A DNA stretch of 34,206 nt from Deltaproteobacteria bacterium. Lineage in GTDB: Bacteria; Desulfobacterota; Desulfuromonadia; Desulfuromonadales; Geopsychrobacteraceae. The stretch lies in assembly GCA_018399135.1 (NCBI GenBank), contig JAGYPB010000031.1:1-34206 (forward strand). The letters run 5' to 3'. Shown here one piece after another: positions 24,350 to 33,433 of this stretch (position 1 is the stretch's first letter; each line of letters opens with the position of its first letter). The notes beneath the pieces are model-generated. The model worked only from the letters and a program-made list of their open reading frames with translations. It was not told the DNA's origin and searched no databases. A program made the translations under genes and the position numbers.

Positions 24350-25654
24350 TTATTCCGGTTGCAGTTTACTGTCGATGTTGTTGTTCACCCAGTTGGCATC
24401 CCACCATTCAATGGGTTGTACCGGAATGCCGTTAACCAGAACCTCAAAATGAAGATGATCCCCCCCGGCCAGACCGGTCACGCCGCTACGGGCAATGATG
24501 TCACCACGGTTCAGCTGCTGACCAACTTCAACCTGACTCTGACTCAAGTGGGCATACAGGGTCTGAATGCCGATGCCGTGATCAATCACGATACAGAGCC
24601 CATAGATGCCGAGAAAATCACTGAAGATAACCTTTCCAGTGTTGGCGGCAATGACCTCGGCCTGGAGGGTTGAGGCGGAATCATGACCAAGATGAACGGT
24701 ACGATCGATTTCCTTGCCCTTGTAGAAATAGGTGCGGTGATCGGCAAAAAGCCCTTGCGGTGCCGCTCTGGGCTGGCGCAGGAAAGCTCCTTCCCATTGT
24801 GGTTCAGTGACAGAGTCTGCCGCCAGGGCAGCTACCGCTACACGGTTCTGTTGCCGGATTTCCTGATTGATGTAAAGAAATGTTTCCAGCGGGGTGTCAA
24901 ATGATGGCACCTGATGAATAAATTCAGGCAGAGTCATATCGAGAAAATTATCGGTAATATTGATCTGGCGCTGGCGAAACTGTTGGTTGTTGGCACGGTA
25001 ATAGATGCCGGCCTGACGCTCATTGTCTGCCAGATCGACAGCGATAATGCGCGGAACAAACTCCTTTGACTCCAGATAATAAGGGAAGGTTACAGCGCTC
25101 ACGTACATGCCTGACGGTTGTTGAAAGGCCGGGAAGAAATGATCGCCGAAGATGATCCCGGTACGCTTGACGGGTTCATCGAGGGAATAGGTCACCAGCC
25201 CGGCACCACCACGGGTAAAGTTGTGGGCTCGGCTGATAACCGAAATTGCCGGCGGTCGGGAATCAAATATTAACTCAAAAGATTCTTCCGCTACGTTGCC
25301 TTTGCCTAAGCGGTAAATGGCTTGATCTGTGGTGCTGACTTCGATGGTGAGAGCCCCTTCGCGCAGGCGCAATCCTTCCAGACTCAGCTCGATCGTTGCT
25401 TGTTTCACTGCCGTTGGAAATTCCTGACGATTCAACGACAAGCGCAGGTCTCCTTGCACCAGATTGACTTCGACTTCTTTAAGCCCGGTGCCATCATCAT
25501 GAACCATCAGCGTCAAGGGTGTTGCCGGCGAGACTGATCCGTTGGCCGGAGTCAGGGTTGCCTGGGGTGGGCTGGTATCACGAAAATAGGCTATAGCTGC
25601 AATGACAAGGGCAATCAAGATGATAACCAGTAACAGTTTTTTTAACGATTTCAA
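24350..25654 (-). CDS. Membrane-anchored M23-family metallopeptidase
   Basis: A 434-residue protein with an N-terminal membrane anchor (LKKLLLVIILIALVIAAIAYF). A long Ig-like or beta-rich region (about 35-290) precedes a C-terminal M23 domain: VHLGHDSASTLQAEVIAANTGKV (first Zn ligands His and Asp), LYAHLSQSQVEVGQQLNRGDIIARSG, and GGDHLHFEVLVNG (HxH Zn motif). Zn ligands are therefore present, and it probably cuts peptidoglycan cross-bridges. The start is TTG at 25654 with AAGGATCAACCA before it; no ATG is close by. It is 75 bases after lpd and may be an unrelated neighbour. Confidence 0.9.
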   Translation of the reverse strand: MKSLKKLLLVIILIALVIAAIAYFRDTSPPQATLTPANGSVSPATPLTLMVHDDGTGLKEVEVNLVQGDLRLSLNRQEFPTAVKQATIELSLEGLRLREGALTIEVSTTDQAIYRLGKGNVAEESFELIFDSRPPAISVISRAHNFTRGGAGLVTYSLDEPVKRTGIIFGDHFFPAFQQPSGMYVSAVTFPYYLESKEFVPRIIAVDLADNERQAGIYYRANNQQFRQRQINITDNFLDMTLPEFIHQVPSFDTPLETFLYINQEIRQQNRVAVAALAADSVTEPQWEGAFLRQPRAAPQGLFADHRTYFYKGKEIDRTVHLGHDSASTLQAEVIAANTGKVIFSDFLGIYGLCIVIDHGIGIQTLYAHLSQSQVEVGQQLNRGDIIARSGVTGLAGGDHLHFEVLVNGIPVQPIEWWDANWVNNNIDSKLQPE

Positions 25655-25729
25655 TGGTTGATCCTTTAGTTAGCACAGTGGGACAATGTTCTTCAGTAGT
25701 AAACAAAACAGCGCGGTTATTCATTGTAA

Positions 25730-27139
25730 TCAGGAATGTATGGCCTCTTTGTTCACTGCCAGCGCAGCTTCTTTAAAAACCTCCGACAAGGTCGGATGAG
25801 CAAAGGAGGTGACGGCCAGATCATGGACGCTGCCGGCAAAGGCATAGACTGTTGCCGCTGGGGCAATCAATTCTGACGCGTGGGGCCCGACCATGTGGAC
25901 GCCGAGAATTCGGCCACTGTCGGGGGTGGCCAATACCTTGATAAAACCGTCGCTCATGCCGCTGCACAGGGCGCGGCCATTGGCGCTGAAGAAGAATTTT
26001 CCCGCTTTAAAGTCAATCCCTTGTTCCTTGAGTTGGTCCTCTGTATGGCCTACAGAAGCCACTTCCGGCCAGGTGTAGGTGACTGCGGGTATTCCCGGAT
26101 AGTTGATGGTTGTCTTCTGTCCGGCCAGTCGTTCGGCAAAGACGACCCCTTCATCGCTGGCTTTGTGTGCCAGCATCGGGCCCGCCACCAGATCGCCGAT
26201 GGCATAAATGCCTTTGGTGTTGGTCTGGAAGTTTTCATCAATATCAAGCTGACCGCTTTTGTTGGGTGTTAAGTCGACCGCTTCGAGATTTAACTCATCG
26301 GTACGGGCGCGACGACCGGCGGCGACCAGGATTTTGTCACAGACAACCTCTTCCTGTTTGTCGTCAGCATTCAAGATGGCGGTAATTGCATTGTCACCGA
26401 CATCGACTTTTTCCAGGCGGGTCTTCAGGCGGACATCTAGTCCTTGTTTTTTTAGACTGCGTTGCAGGGTTTGAGCAACTTGCGGGTCTGTTTGCGGCAG
26501 AATCTGGGGGAGCATTTCCACCACTGTGACTTGCGAGCCGAGGCGACTCCAGACTGAGCCCATTTCAAGGCCGATCACTCCGCCACCAACAACCAGCAGG
26601 CGCTCAGGTACTTCCGTCAGGCTCAGGGCATCACGGGCGTTGATAATGTTTTGGCCGTCAAAAGGGAGGTGCTTTAGTTCGATGGCTTCACTGCCGGTGG
26701 CGAGCAGAATGTGTTTTGCGGCGAGTTTCTGCTCCTTGTCAGCGCGGATGGTGACTCGACAGGTGTCGCCATCTTTCGCCATCAGTTCGGCAGTCCCCTG
26801 GTAGACCTTGATCTTGTTTTTTTTCATCAGCCCGGCAATGCCGCCGGTCAGTTTGCTGACAATTCCTTCTTTGCGGTTCATCATCTGTTTCAGGTTCAGT
26901 TTGACTTCACCGACATCGACACCGTGTTCTGCCAGTTCGTGACGGGTGCGGGCAAAATGTTCGCTCGATTCGAGCAGCGCCTTGCTCGGGATGCATCCTT
27001 CATTAAGGCAGACGCCACCTAATGTTTCGCGTTTTTCTACCAGAGCGACAGTAAAGCCCAGTTGGGTAGCACGGATGGCGGCGACATAACCTCCTGGGCC
27101 GGCACCAATGACGATCAGATCATACTTTGTCTCAGACAT
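25730..27139 (-). CDS. lpd: Dihydrolipoyl dehydrogenase (E3)
   Basis: The 469-residue flavoprotein reoxidises dihydrolipoamide to lipoamide, making NADH for the 2-oxoglutarate dehydrogenase complex. It has the FAD Rossmann motif VIGAGPGGYVAA, the redox-active disulfide GGVCLNEGCIPSK, the NAD motif VVGGGVIGLEMGSVW, AIGDLVAGPMLAHKA, and the C-terminal HAS and AHPTLSEV interface His. The ATG at 27139 is preferred over the upstream start because AAGGAG lies directly ahead. It is third in sucA-sucB-lpd, 48 bases after sucB. Confidence 0.96.
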   Translation of the reverse strand: MSETKYDLIVIGAGPGGYVAAIRATQLGFTVALVEKRETLGGVCLNEGCIPSKALLESSEHFARTRHELAEHGVDVGEVKLNLKQMMNRKEGIVSKLTGGIAGLMKKNKIKVYQGTAELMAKDGDTCRVTIRADKEQKLAAKHILLATGSEAIELKHLPFDGQNIINARDALSLTEVPERLLVVGGGVIGLEMGSVWSRLGSQVTVVEMLPQILPQTDPQVAQTLQRSLKKQGLDVRLKTRLEKVDVGDNAITAILNADDKQEEVVCDKILVAAGRRARTDELNLEAVDLTPNKSGQLDIDENFQTNTKGIYAIGDLVAGPMLAHKASDEGVVFAERLAGQKTTINYPGIPAVTYTWPEVASVGHTEDQLKEQGIDFKAGKFFFSANGRALCSGMSDGFIKVLATPDSGRILGVHMVGPHASELIAPAATVYAFAGSVHDLAVTSFAHPTLSEVFKEAALAVNKEAIHS

Positions 27140-27187
27140 GGGTTCTCCTTGCCCCAATACCCTGAAAAGCGGATTGAGGGGTTGTGA

Positions 27188-28459
27188 TCATAATTTTAGC
27201 AGCAACGTTTCCGGTGCTTCGATGTAGGTTTTAACCTGTTTCAAAAAACTCACCGCCTGTTGTCCATCAATAATACGGTGATCATAACTCAAGGCCAGGT
27301 TCATGATCGGGCGGATGACGATGTCGCCGTCGTGTACAACGGCGCGATCCTGAATGGCGTGCATGCCGAGGATGGCGCTTTGCGGCGGATTAAGCAACGG
27401 GGTGGAGAGCACCGAGCCGTAGATGCCGCCATTGGAAATGGTGAAAGTCCCCCCCTCGAGCTCGTCGAGGCCCAGTTTGCCGCTGTCAGCACGAGCAGCG
27501 AGATCGCGGATGGTGGCTTCGATCTCGGCAAAGCCGAGGTGGTCTGCATCACGAATCACCGGTACCACCAGGCCGCGCTTGCTGCCGACGGCCACACCGA
27601 TATCGCGATAGTGATGGTAGATAATATCGTTACTGTCGATGCTGGCATTCACCTCCGGGTAGGTTTTGAGGGCTTCAGCGCAGGCCTTGACAAAAAAGGA
27701 CATAAAGCCCAGGGGGACATCATGCTTTTTCAGAAAGGCTTCCTTGTAGTTGTTGCGCAGGGCAATGACCCGGCTCATGTCAGCATCATTGAAGGTAGTC
27801 AGCATGGCTGTTTCCTGCTTGGCTTTGAGCAGGTGTTCAGCAATCTTGCGGCGGATGCGCGTCATCGCTACGCGTTCAGTCCGTTCTTTGCGGTCATCAG
27901 CTGTTGTAGCTGTTGTACCCGTTTGTTTCTGATGTTCTGCTTGTTTTTTTTGTTCGGCCTCAGCTGGAATGTCATCGACCAGAATTCGTCCGTCGCGGCC
28001 ACTGCCTTCTAACTGTTTTGGATCAATACCACGCTCGGAGGCTATTTTCGGCACCGCCGGATTCATCGGCGTTTCGCCGGTTGGCGTGTCCTTTTGTTGT
28101 TTATGGTCGCCGGAGACTTTATTGTCTTCCGACGCCTCTTTAGCTGGAGTCTTCTCCTCGGTCTGTGTTTGTTGCGGCTTCTCTTTATCGTTCCTGGTGT
28201 TTGCCTCCGGGGTGCTGTCAGTTTTATCAGCGGAGGTGTCGATGCGTCCGATAACTGCACCGATTTTCACCGTTTCGCCATCTTTCGCAAGGATTGTCAG
28301 CTTTCCGGATGCTTCGGCGTTCAGCTCAACATTGACCTTTTCCGTTTCAAGTTCTAAGAGCAGATCATCTTTCGTTATATAGTCGCCGTCTTTTTTGAGC
28401 CATTCAGCGATCTCAGCTTCAACAATTGACTCACCTACCTGGGGGACCTTGATCTCCAT
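27188..28459 (-). CDS. sucB: Dihydrolipoyllysine succinyltransferase (E2 of 2-oxoglutarate dehydrogenase)
   Basis: A 423-residue E2 with three regions. A lipoyl domain (about 1-75) reads ELETEKVNVELNAEASG, with the lipoylated Lys in TEKVN. A charged Gln/Thr/Lys-rich linker holds the peripheral-subunit-binding domain ASERGIDPKQLEGSGRDGRILVDDI. The catalytic core follows, with VASK-type substitutes, VGSKRGLVVPVIRDAD, FTISNGGIYGSV, and LALSYDHRIIDGQQAVSFL (catalytic His and Asp). The ATG at 28459 has AGAGG nearby; an upstream frame start overlaps sucA. The gap to sucA is ten bases. Confidence 0.95.
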   Translation of the reverse strand: MEIKVPQVGESIVEAEIAEWLKKDGDYITKDDLLLELETEKVNVELNAEASGKLTILAKDGETVKIGAVIGRIDTSADKTDSTPEANTRNDKEKPQQTQTEEKTPAKEASEDNKVSGDHKQQKDTPTGETPMNPAVPKIASERGIDPKQLEGSGRDGRILVDDIPAEAEQKKQAEHQKQTGTTATTADDRKERTERVAMTRIRRKIAEHLLKAKQETAMLTTFNDADMSRVIALRNNYKEAFLKKHDVPLGFMSFFVKACAEALKTYPEVNASIDSNDIIYHHYRDIGVAVGSKRGLVVPVIRDADHLGFAEIEATIRDLAARADSGKLGLDELEGGTFTISNGGIYGSVLSTPLLNPPQSAILGMHAIQDRAVVHDGDIVIRPIMNLALSYDHRIIDGQQAVSFLKQVKTYIEAPETLLLKL

Positions 28460-28469
28460 AAAATTACCT

Positions 28470-31145
28470 CTATTTAGTCGCAGCAAATGCATTTAAAAGA
28501 ATCTGATCCTGCTCTTCCTTGTGAATTCGATGGGAGCCGACGGCAGTACTCGCTGATGCTTTACGTCCAACGTACACGGGTTCCTTTCCAATTAACTCAC
28601 GCAGACGCGGACGCAGATGCTCCCAGCCACCACCGTTGGCGATCTCTTCCTGCACCCAGTAGTATTCCACTGTGTCCGGATAGTTGCGGAGGATCTCGCG
28701 TAACAACTCGGTGTGCAGGGGGAAGAGCTGTTCAACGCGGACGATGGCAATATCCTTGTGTTTTTCTTGTTCGCGGCGCTCGGCAAGTTCGTAGTAGATT
28801 TTCCCTGAGCATAGCAGAATACGTCGGCATTTTTTGACCGGGTGGGGATCCGGTAACACTTCGGCGAAATGCCCTTTTTCTAGATCGGCCAGATAGGATA
28901 CACATGCCGGGTGCCGCAATAGCGCTTTGGGGGTGAAAATGATCAGCGGGCGGCGGTAGCGGTGACGCACCTGCCGGCGTAACAGGTGGAACAATTGTGC
29001 CGGGGTACTGGGGTTGGCAATGATCATGTTGTTATCGGCACAGAGTTGTAAAAAACGCTCAATGCGTGCGCTGGAATGCTCCGGCCCCTGTCCTTCATAA
29101 CCGTGGGGTAAAAACAGGGTAATACCGGTGGGACGATCCCACTTAGCCAGGCTACTGGCAATAAACTGGTCGATAATGACCTGGGCGCCGTTAACAAAGT
29201 CTCCAAACTGGGCTTCCCATATGGTCAGATCATCCGGAGTCTCCACCGAGTAGCCGTAATCAAAGCCCAGCACCGCAGCCTCTGACAGCAAACTGTTGAA
29301 CACATCAAAACGGGCCCCGGCTTTTTTGGCGATTTCGGCCAGCGGTGTATATTTCATCGCCGCCTTGGTGTCATAGAGGGTTGCATGGCGATGGTTAAAG
29401 GTACCACGGCGCGAGTCCTGTCCCGACAAACGAATCGAGGTGTTTTCGTTAACCAGACTGGCAAAGGCCAGCGCTTCGGCGGTTCCCCAATCCACTCCTC
29501 TGTCTTCGGTGATTAAAGCATGGCGTTTTTTCAAGAGTGCGCTGATTTTTCGATGGGCAGAAAAGTCCTCAGGAACCTTGGTCAGTCGGGTGCTCAGATC
29601 AATAATTGTCTGCTGGTCAACACCGGTTTCGACCCGATCAAAGCTGAAATTGCGGGAAATGTGCGACCATTGTTTGAGAAAGATTTCGTGAAGACCACAA
29701 ACCTGACGCTCCACTGCCTCTTCCAGACGGTTTTCAACTTCTGTAGAAAGTTGTTCCAGCTTGTCTTCACTAACACCTTCCATGATTAGCTGGCTCTTGT
29801 AAATATCGATCGTAGGTGGATGATTACGGATTTTTTCGTACATTAATGGTTGGGTGAAAAAAGGTTCGTCCCCTTCATTGTGCCCGTAACGACGATAGCA
29901 GATCATCTCGATGACCACATCTTTGCGGTAGCGCTGACGATAATCAAGGGCAATGTTGCCGGCCTGAATCAGGGCTTCCGGGTCATCACCGTGGACGTGG
30001 AAAATCGGTACATTAAGCATTTTGGCGACGTCGGTGGCATAAATAGTTGAGCGCGAATCAGTCGGGGCGGTGGTAAATCCGATTTGATTGTTAATGACCA
30101 GATGGATGGTGCCGCCTGTTCTGTATCCGTCGAGCTGTGACAGATTAAGGGTTTCAGTGACCATCCCCTGGCCGGCAAAGGCGGCATCGCCATGAATCAG
30201 CAGTGGCATGATATGTCGGCGTCCATCCTTGGGATGGCGATCCTGACGGGCGCGGGCCTTGCCTTCAACAACCGGATTGACCGCCTCAAGATGGCTGGGG
30301 TTGGAAGCCAGGGAGATACGGATTTCACGACCGGCTACTTTGCGATATGCAGTATATCCCTTGTGATACTTTACATCCCCTTCGCCGACAATCTGGTAGC
30401 AGGCGTTGTCGCCGAATTCTGCAAACATATTTTCCAGCGGTTTTTCAAAAATGTTGGCAAGAACATTGAGGCGACCGCGGTGAGCCATGCCGATGACAAT
30501 CTGCTCAATGGATGTTTGGGCTGCACGTTCGACGATATGATCAAGCAGGGGGATGGCCGATTCGCCACCTTCCAGGGAGAAGCGTTTTTGACCAACAAAT
30601 TTGCGGTGTAGAAAGCTTTCGAAACGCGCGGCTTTGAGCAGGGAATGATAAACCGAGATCTTTTTCTCTAGGGAAATCTCCGGTCGGTTACTGTTGGTTT
30701 CGACTCGTTTTTGCAACCAGCTGCGCTCTTCCGGAATCGGAATGTGCATAAACTCAATGCCAAGGGTACGGCAATAGGTTTGCTGAAGAATATCGACGAT
30801 GTCTTTTAAGGGGGCCTGCTCAAGGATAAAGTCGACAATAGAGAAGGTACGTTTCAGATCTGCATCCTCAAGACCGAAAGCTGACAGGCGCAAAAAGGGG
30901 TGATCCAGCGAACAGGGGGTCAGCGGATCTACGCAAGCGTACATATGGCCAAGTTCCCGATACCGGCGAATCAGCGCCTGAACCGCCGCCGGTCTGCTGT
31001 CACTGGCTACCGCGTCGCGTGTGCCGGCAAATTCAAATCCCATAAAGAAGGAACGCCATTCTTCGGGCACCTGTGATGGCTCTTTCCGATAGATCTGATA
31101 CTGGGCTTCAAGCCATTCCGGGCTGATATTGTGTGTAATACTCAT
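28470..31145 (-). CDS. sucA: 2-oxoglutarate dehydrogenase E1 component
   Basis: This is an 891-residue thiamine-diphosphate enzyme that decarboxylates 2-oxoglutarate and passes the succinyl group to SucB. Landmarks: WRSFFMGFEFA near the N-terminus, ESAIPLLDHIVERAA, IGMAHRGRLNVLANI, the ThDP motif beginning HGDAAFAGQGMV with NNQIGFTT, and ETPDDLTIWEAQFGDFVNGAQVIIDQF. The length is usual for bacterial E1o. The start at 31145 (MSITHNISPEWLEAQ) matches family N-termini; ATGs at 31151 and 31172 are alternatives with no better ribosome site. The complex consumes 2-oxoglutarate, the metabolite sensed by GlnK encoded in the same window. Confidence 0.95.
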   Translation of the reverse strand: MSITHNISPEWLEAQYQIYRKEPSQVPEEWRSFFMGFEFAGTRDAVASDSRPAAVQALIRRYRELGHMYACVDPLTPCSLDHPFLRLSAFGLEDADLKRTFSIVDFILEQAPLKDIVDILQQTYCRTLGIEFMHIPIPEERSWLQKRVETNSNRPEISLEKKISVYHSLLKAARFESFLHRKFVGQKRFSLEGGESAIPLLDHIVERAAQTSIEQIVIGMAHRGRLNVLANIFEKPLENMFAEFGDNACYQIVGEGDVKYHKGYTAYRKVAGREIRISLASNPSHLEAVNPVVEGKARARQDRHPKDGRRHIMPLLIHGDAAFAGQGMVTETLNLSQLDGYRTGGTIHLVINNQIGFTTAPTDSRSTIYATDVAKMLNVPIFHVHGDDPEALIQAGNIALDYRQRYRKDVVIEMICYRRYGHNEGDEPFFTQPLMYEKIRNHPPTIDIYKSQLIMEGVSEDKLEQLSTEVENRLEEAVERQVCGLHEIFLKQWSHISRNFSFDRVETGVDQQTIIDLSTRLTKVPEDFSAHRKISALLKKRHALITEDRGVDWGTAEALAFASLVNENTSIRLSGQDSRRGTFNHRHATLYDTKAAMKYTPLAEIAKKAGARFDVFNSLLSEAAVLGFDYGYSVETPDDLTIWEAQFGDFVNGAQVIIDQFIASSLAKWDRPTGITLFLPHGYEGQGPEHSSARIERFLQLCADNNMIIANPSTPAQLFHLLRRQVRHRYRRPLIIFTPKALLRHPACVSYLADLEKGHFAEVLPDPHPVKKCRRILLCSGKIYYELAERREQEKHKDIAIVRVEQLFPLHTELLREILRNYPDTVEYYWVQEEIANGGGWEHLRPRLRELIGKEPVYVGRKASASTAVGSHRIHKEEQDQILLNAFAATK

Positions 31146-31161
31146 TTGTTTCATCACCATT

Positions 31162-31330
31162 GATGGCGTCACAAAAACTCACCAACTGCTGCGTTGCCGG
31201 CATCGTCTTACTGCTTCGACGTACATAAGTACGTCTCATTGTTCAACGATGACGTGCCTTGCATTTGGCGCTTTTAGCTTAGCCATCCAATCGGATGCTT
31301 TTTTACGAAAGCATCACCATTAGCAGGGAA
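31162..31330. repeat. Palindrome-bearing intergenic repeat-like element upstream of sucA
   Basis: This stretch between sucA and the small + strand gene holds the palindrome GACGTAC-ATAA-GTACGTC (31218-31235) and the hairpin GATGCTTT-6-AAAGCATC (31294-31315), with similar CAAAAACTCACC / GCATCACC ends. No coding pattern was seen. It resembles dispersed intergenic elements I associate with Geobacter-like genomes. Bases 31330-31460 are AT-rich and show nothing definite. Confidence 0.5.
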
Positions 31331-31460
31331 AAAGTGAATTGTATCGGTTGATATCCGGTCAAAGCTCGACAAGTATAAAGCAGTCAACCATTTGTCGCAA
31401 TAACGTCCGGAACCAAAGGTGATAAAAAGCAAAAAATAATTAAAATAAACAAACAGACTG

Positions 31461-31490
31461 TTGACTTGTCGGGAGGGCCTCTGTTACTAT
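31461..31490 (+). promoter_or_regulatory. Sigma-70 type promoter of the small + strand gene
   Basis: TTGACT (31461-31466) and TACTAT (31485-31490) are separated by 18 bases. The first in-frame ATG of the gene (31489) overlaps the -10 box, so the real start must be the next one at 31525. Confidence 0.65.
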
Positions 31491-31524
31491 GTCTGAGAGT
31501 AACGTTGATGAAAGGAGAAATTCC

Positions 31525-31713
31525 ATGGCATTAGAAGTCGGTACAGCATCAAGTTTAGTTAATCAGGAAATGGCAAACAACAAGACGCAGACCGGTTTTG
31601 ATGTATTGACAAAGACCACTGAGAAAACTGAACAAATGCAGATAAATGATCAACAGCGAATGGAAATCGCCGAGCAGACCGGTAAAGGCTTGAATCTGGA
31701 TGTAACTGCCTGA
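31525..31713 (+). CDS. Small protein, possibly of the YjfB motility-associated family
   Basis: The 62-residue protein MALEVGTASSLVNQEMANN is hydrophilic and helical, with no cysteines and no signal peptide. The end GKGLNLDVTA and the preceding helical LTKTTEKTEQMQ loosely fit YjfB-like putative motility proteins, but I cannot confirm this. AAAGGAG lies eight bases before the ATG, and a promoter and terminator bracket the gene, so it is a real single-gene unit. Confidence 0.75.
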   Translation: MALEVGTASSLVNQEMANNKTQTGFDVLTKTTEKTEQMQINDQQRMEIAEQTGKGLNLDVTA

Positions 31714-31749
31714 TTCTTGGGCACCTGATTTGCTGGAACAAAAAAACAC

Positions 31750-31786
31750 GCCGTTTTCACCCATCAAAGGTGTTAGCGGCTTTTTT
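31750..31786. terminator. Bidirectional terminator
   Basis: GCCG...CACC pairs with GGTG...CGGC, followed by TTTTTT on the + strand. On the - strand the same stem is followed by GTGTTTTTTT. It serves both the small + strand gene and the convergent thioesterase gene. Confidence 0.8.
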
Positions 31787-31805
31787 GTGCTGTTTTTCCT
31801 TTAGG

Positions 31806-32159
31806 CTACGACAACTTACAGGGTGCGCCATTCGCGCCGAGACGAACAAAAGTAATGGCAGTGCTAAAGACTTCTTCTTCGTTTAGGGCACCCGGTGCGT
31901 CGGCAAACACATTCACATCGTAGGTTACCGAGGTCTGTCCCTGATGACTCTTGTGCATGTTGAAGCGCAGGATCGAGCCATTTTTAACCCGGTGTTTGAA
32001 TCGACATGCAGCCATCCCGATGGTTACCAGATTACAGCCGGGATAGTCGCGTGACGCTGCCAACCAGGCATTTTCATCAACCCATTTAAGCATCACCCCG
32101 CCAAACAGGTAGCCGTGGTGATTGAGATGCTCCGGCCGAACAATAGTGAAGTTATCCAC
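31806..32159 (-). CDS. Acyl-CoA thioesterase, hotdog fold
   Basis: A 117-residue single hotdog-domain protein of the YciA/BFIT type: VRPEHLNHHGYLFGGVMLKWVDENAWLAA (the N-HxG-x-x-FGG...D active-site pattern), VTIGMAACRFKHRVKNGSILRF and SVTYDVNVFADAP. It hydrolyses acyl-CoA thioesters; the chain length is unknown. The GTG at 32159 is preferred because GGAAGG is nine bases upstream and family proteins start near this point; it overlaps the lipA stop by eight bases. An ATG at 32198 is an alternative deeper within lipA. Confidence 0.85.
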   Translation of the reverse strand: MDNFTIVRPEHLNHHGYLFGGVMLKWVDENAWLAASRDYPGCNLVTIGMAACRFKHRVKNGSILRFNMHKSHQGQTSVTYDVNVFADAPGALNEEEVFSTAITFVRLGANGAPCKLS

Positions 32160-33054
32160 GAGCTGTAGCCTTCCCGGCGTTAAATTGTTCTTCCGCATGA
32201 TAGGAAGAGCGCACCAACGGCCCTGCCTCCACATGATCAAAACCCAGGTGTCTACCGTAGGCGGCGAGATCGGCGAATTCGTCAGGCGTTACATAGCGTT
32301 TGAGCGGGTAATGTTCCCTGGTCGGCGCCAGATATTGTCCGAGGGTGATAATTTGACAACCATGGTCGCGCAGATCGTGGAGCGCAGCCATCACCTCAGC
32401 GTATTCTTCACCCATCCCGAGCATCAGACCCGACTTGGTAATGACTGTTGGAGCCAGTATTTGTACTTGCTTCAGAACGTTGAGGGAGCGTTGGTAATCG
32501 GCTTCCGGGCGTGCCTGGGAATAGAGCCGTGGCACTGTTTCCAGATTATGACCGAGAATGTGCGGAGTCTCCTGCAGAATCGTTGCAAGGGCTTCCAGGT
32601 TTCCCTGTAGATCAGGGATAAGCAATTCAATGGTGCAGTTTGGACTACATTCTTTGATTTCACGTACCAGGGCAGCAAACTGGCCGGCGCCACCATCGGG
32701 CAGATCATCGCGGGTCACCGAGGTGATAACCGCATGGTTGAGCTTGAGTTCAGCAATAGCGTTTGCGACCTTGTGTGGTTCTTGGGGATCAGGAGGTGTG
32801 ACCGGGAGGTTGCCTATGTTGCAGAATGAACAGGTGCGGGTGCAGTTGTTACCAAGAATCATAAAGGTTGCTGTGCCCTTGTTCCAGCATTCACCCTGAT
32901 TGGGACAGGCGGCACTGCGGCAAACGGAATTCAATCCCTGTATCCGGTGGTACTGATCGATGCGACGATAATTCTCACCGGCCGGGAATTTAACCTTCAA
33001 CCAGTCCGGTTTATTTCCCGGGGCGGGGAGGCTGCTTGCGCCGGTTTTGCTCAT
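32152..33054 (-). CDS. lipA: Lipoyl synthase
   Basis: The 300-residue radical-SAM enzyme inserts two sulfurs into octanoyl groups to make the lipoyl cofactor that SucB needs. The auxiliary-cluster motif CRSAACPNQGECW is followed by the radical-SAM CTRTCSFC and the C-terminal RSSYHAEEQF with the conserved RSSY Ser ligand. The start at 33054 has GAGG ahead; a longer reading upstream lacks such a site. It is close to the sucAB-lpd genes that use its product, although a + strand gene lies between. Confidence 0.96.
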   Translation of the reverse strand: MSKTGASSLPAPGNKPDWLKVKFPAGENYRRIDQYHRIQGLNSVCRSAACPNQGECWNKGTATFMILGNNCTRTCSFCNIGNLPVTPPDPQEPHKVANAIAELKLNHAVITSVTRDDLPDGGAGQFAALVREIKECSPNCTIELLIPDLQGNLEALATILQETPHILGHNLETVPRLYSQARPEADYQRSLNVLKQVQILAPTVITKSGLMLGMGEEYAEVMAALHDLRDHGCQIITLGQYLAPTREHYPLKRYVTPDEFADLAAYGRHLGFDHVEAGPLVRSSYHAEEQFNAGKATARG

Positions 33055-33111
33055 GGCATCCTCACTATTGTTGATGGGCTGGGTGCTTGGATATACCACC
33101 ATCATAAATTG

Positions 33112-33149
33112 AAAAGGCCCGGCAGCGTTAGCACTACCGGACCTTTTTT
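33112..33149. terminator. Terminator between rubredoxin and lipA
   Basis: AAAAGGCCCGG pairs with CCGGACCTTTT apart from one C-A mismatch, with a 14-base loop. It is followed by T residues on both strands (six on +, four on -). It can end rubredoxin transcription on the - strand, separating it from lipA. Confidence 0.65.
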
Positions 33150-33175
33150 CTCGTCTAATGACTAGAAGCTTTTAC

Positions 33176-33334
33176 TCAGGCCGGTTCAAAATTGGATTTG
33201 TCGACGCCACACAGCGGGCAAATCCAGTCTTCCGGTATATCAGCAAAAGCGGTTCCGGGCTCGATGCCGCTGTCAGGATCGCCAACTTCGGGGTCATAAA
33301 TGTAATTGCACACAACACAACGATATTTTTGCAT
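33176..33334 (-). CDS. Rubredoxin
   Basis: The 52-residue electron carrier [18 protein letters not shown] continues to [18 protein letters not shown]. The two C-x2-C knuckles (CVVC and CPLC) bind one iron, and the aromatic core residues and the GVDKSNFE end are standard. AAGGAG lies seven bases before the ATG. It is likely a soluble electron carrier to oxygen- or peroxide-reducing enzymes in an anaerobe. No partner gene such as rubrerythrin is adjacent. Confidence 0.96.
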   Translation of the reverse strand: MQKYRCVVCNYIYDPEVGDPDSGIEPGTAFADIPEDWICPLCGVDKSNFEPA

Positions 33335-33433
33335 GATACTACTCCTTGTCTGGTGAATGATTTTCTGCCCGGATTGATAACAGATTCAGTAAAATATTAC
33401 AATACGGGTTTTGTTTCTTCACCAACAAGACGT

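Noticed and set aside
31489..31524. Upstream ATG for the small + strand gene
   Set aside because: It overlaps the -10 box and lacks a ribosome site; the ATG at 31525 has both upstream signals.
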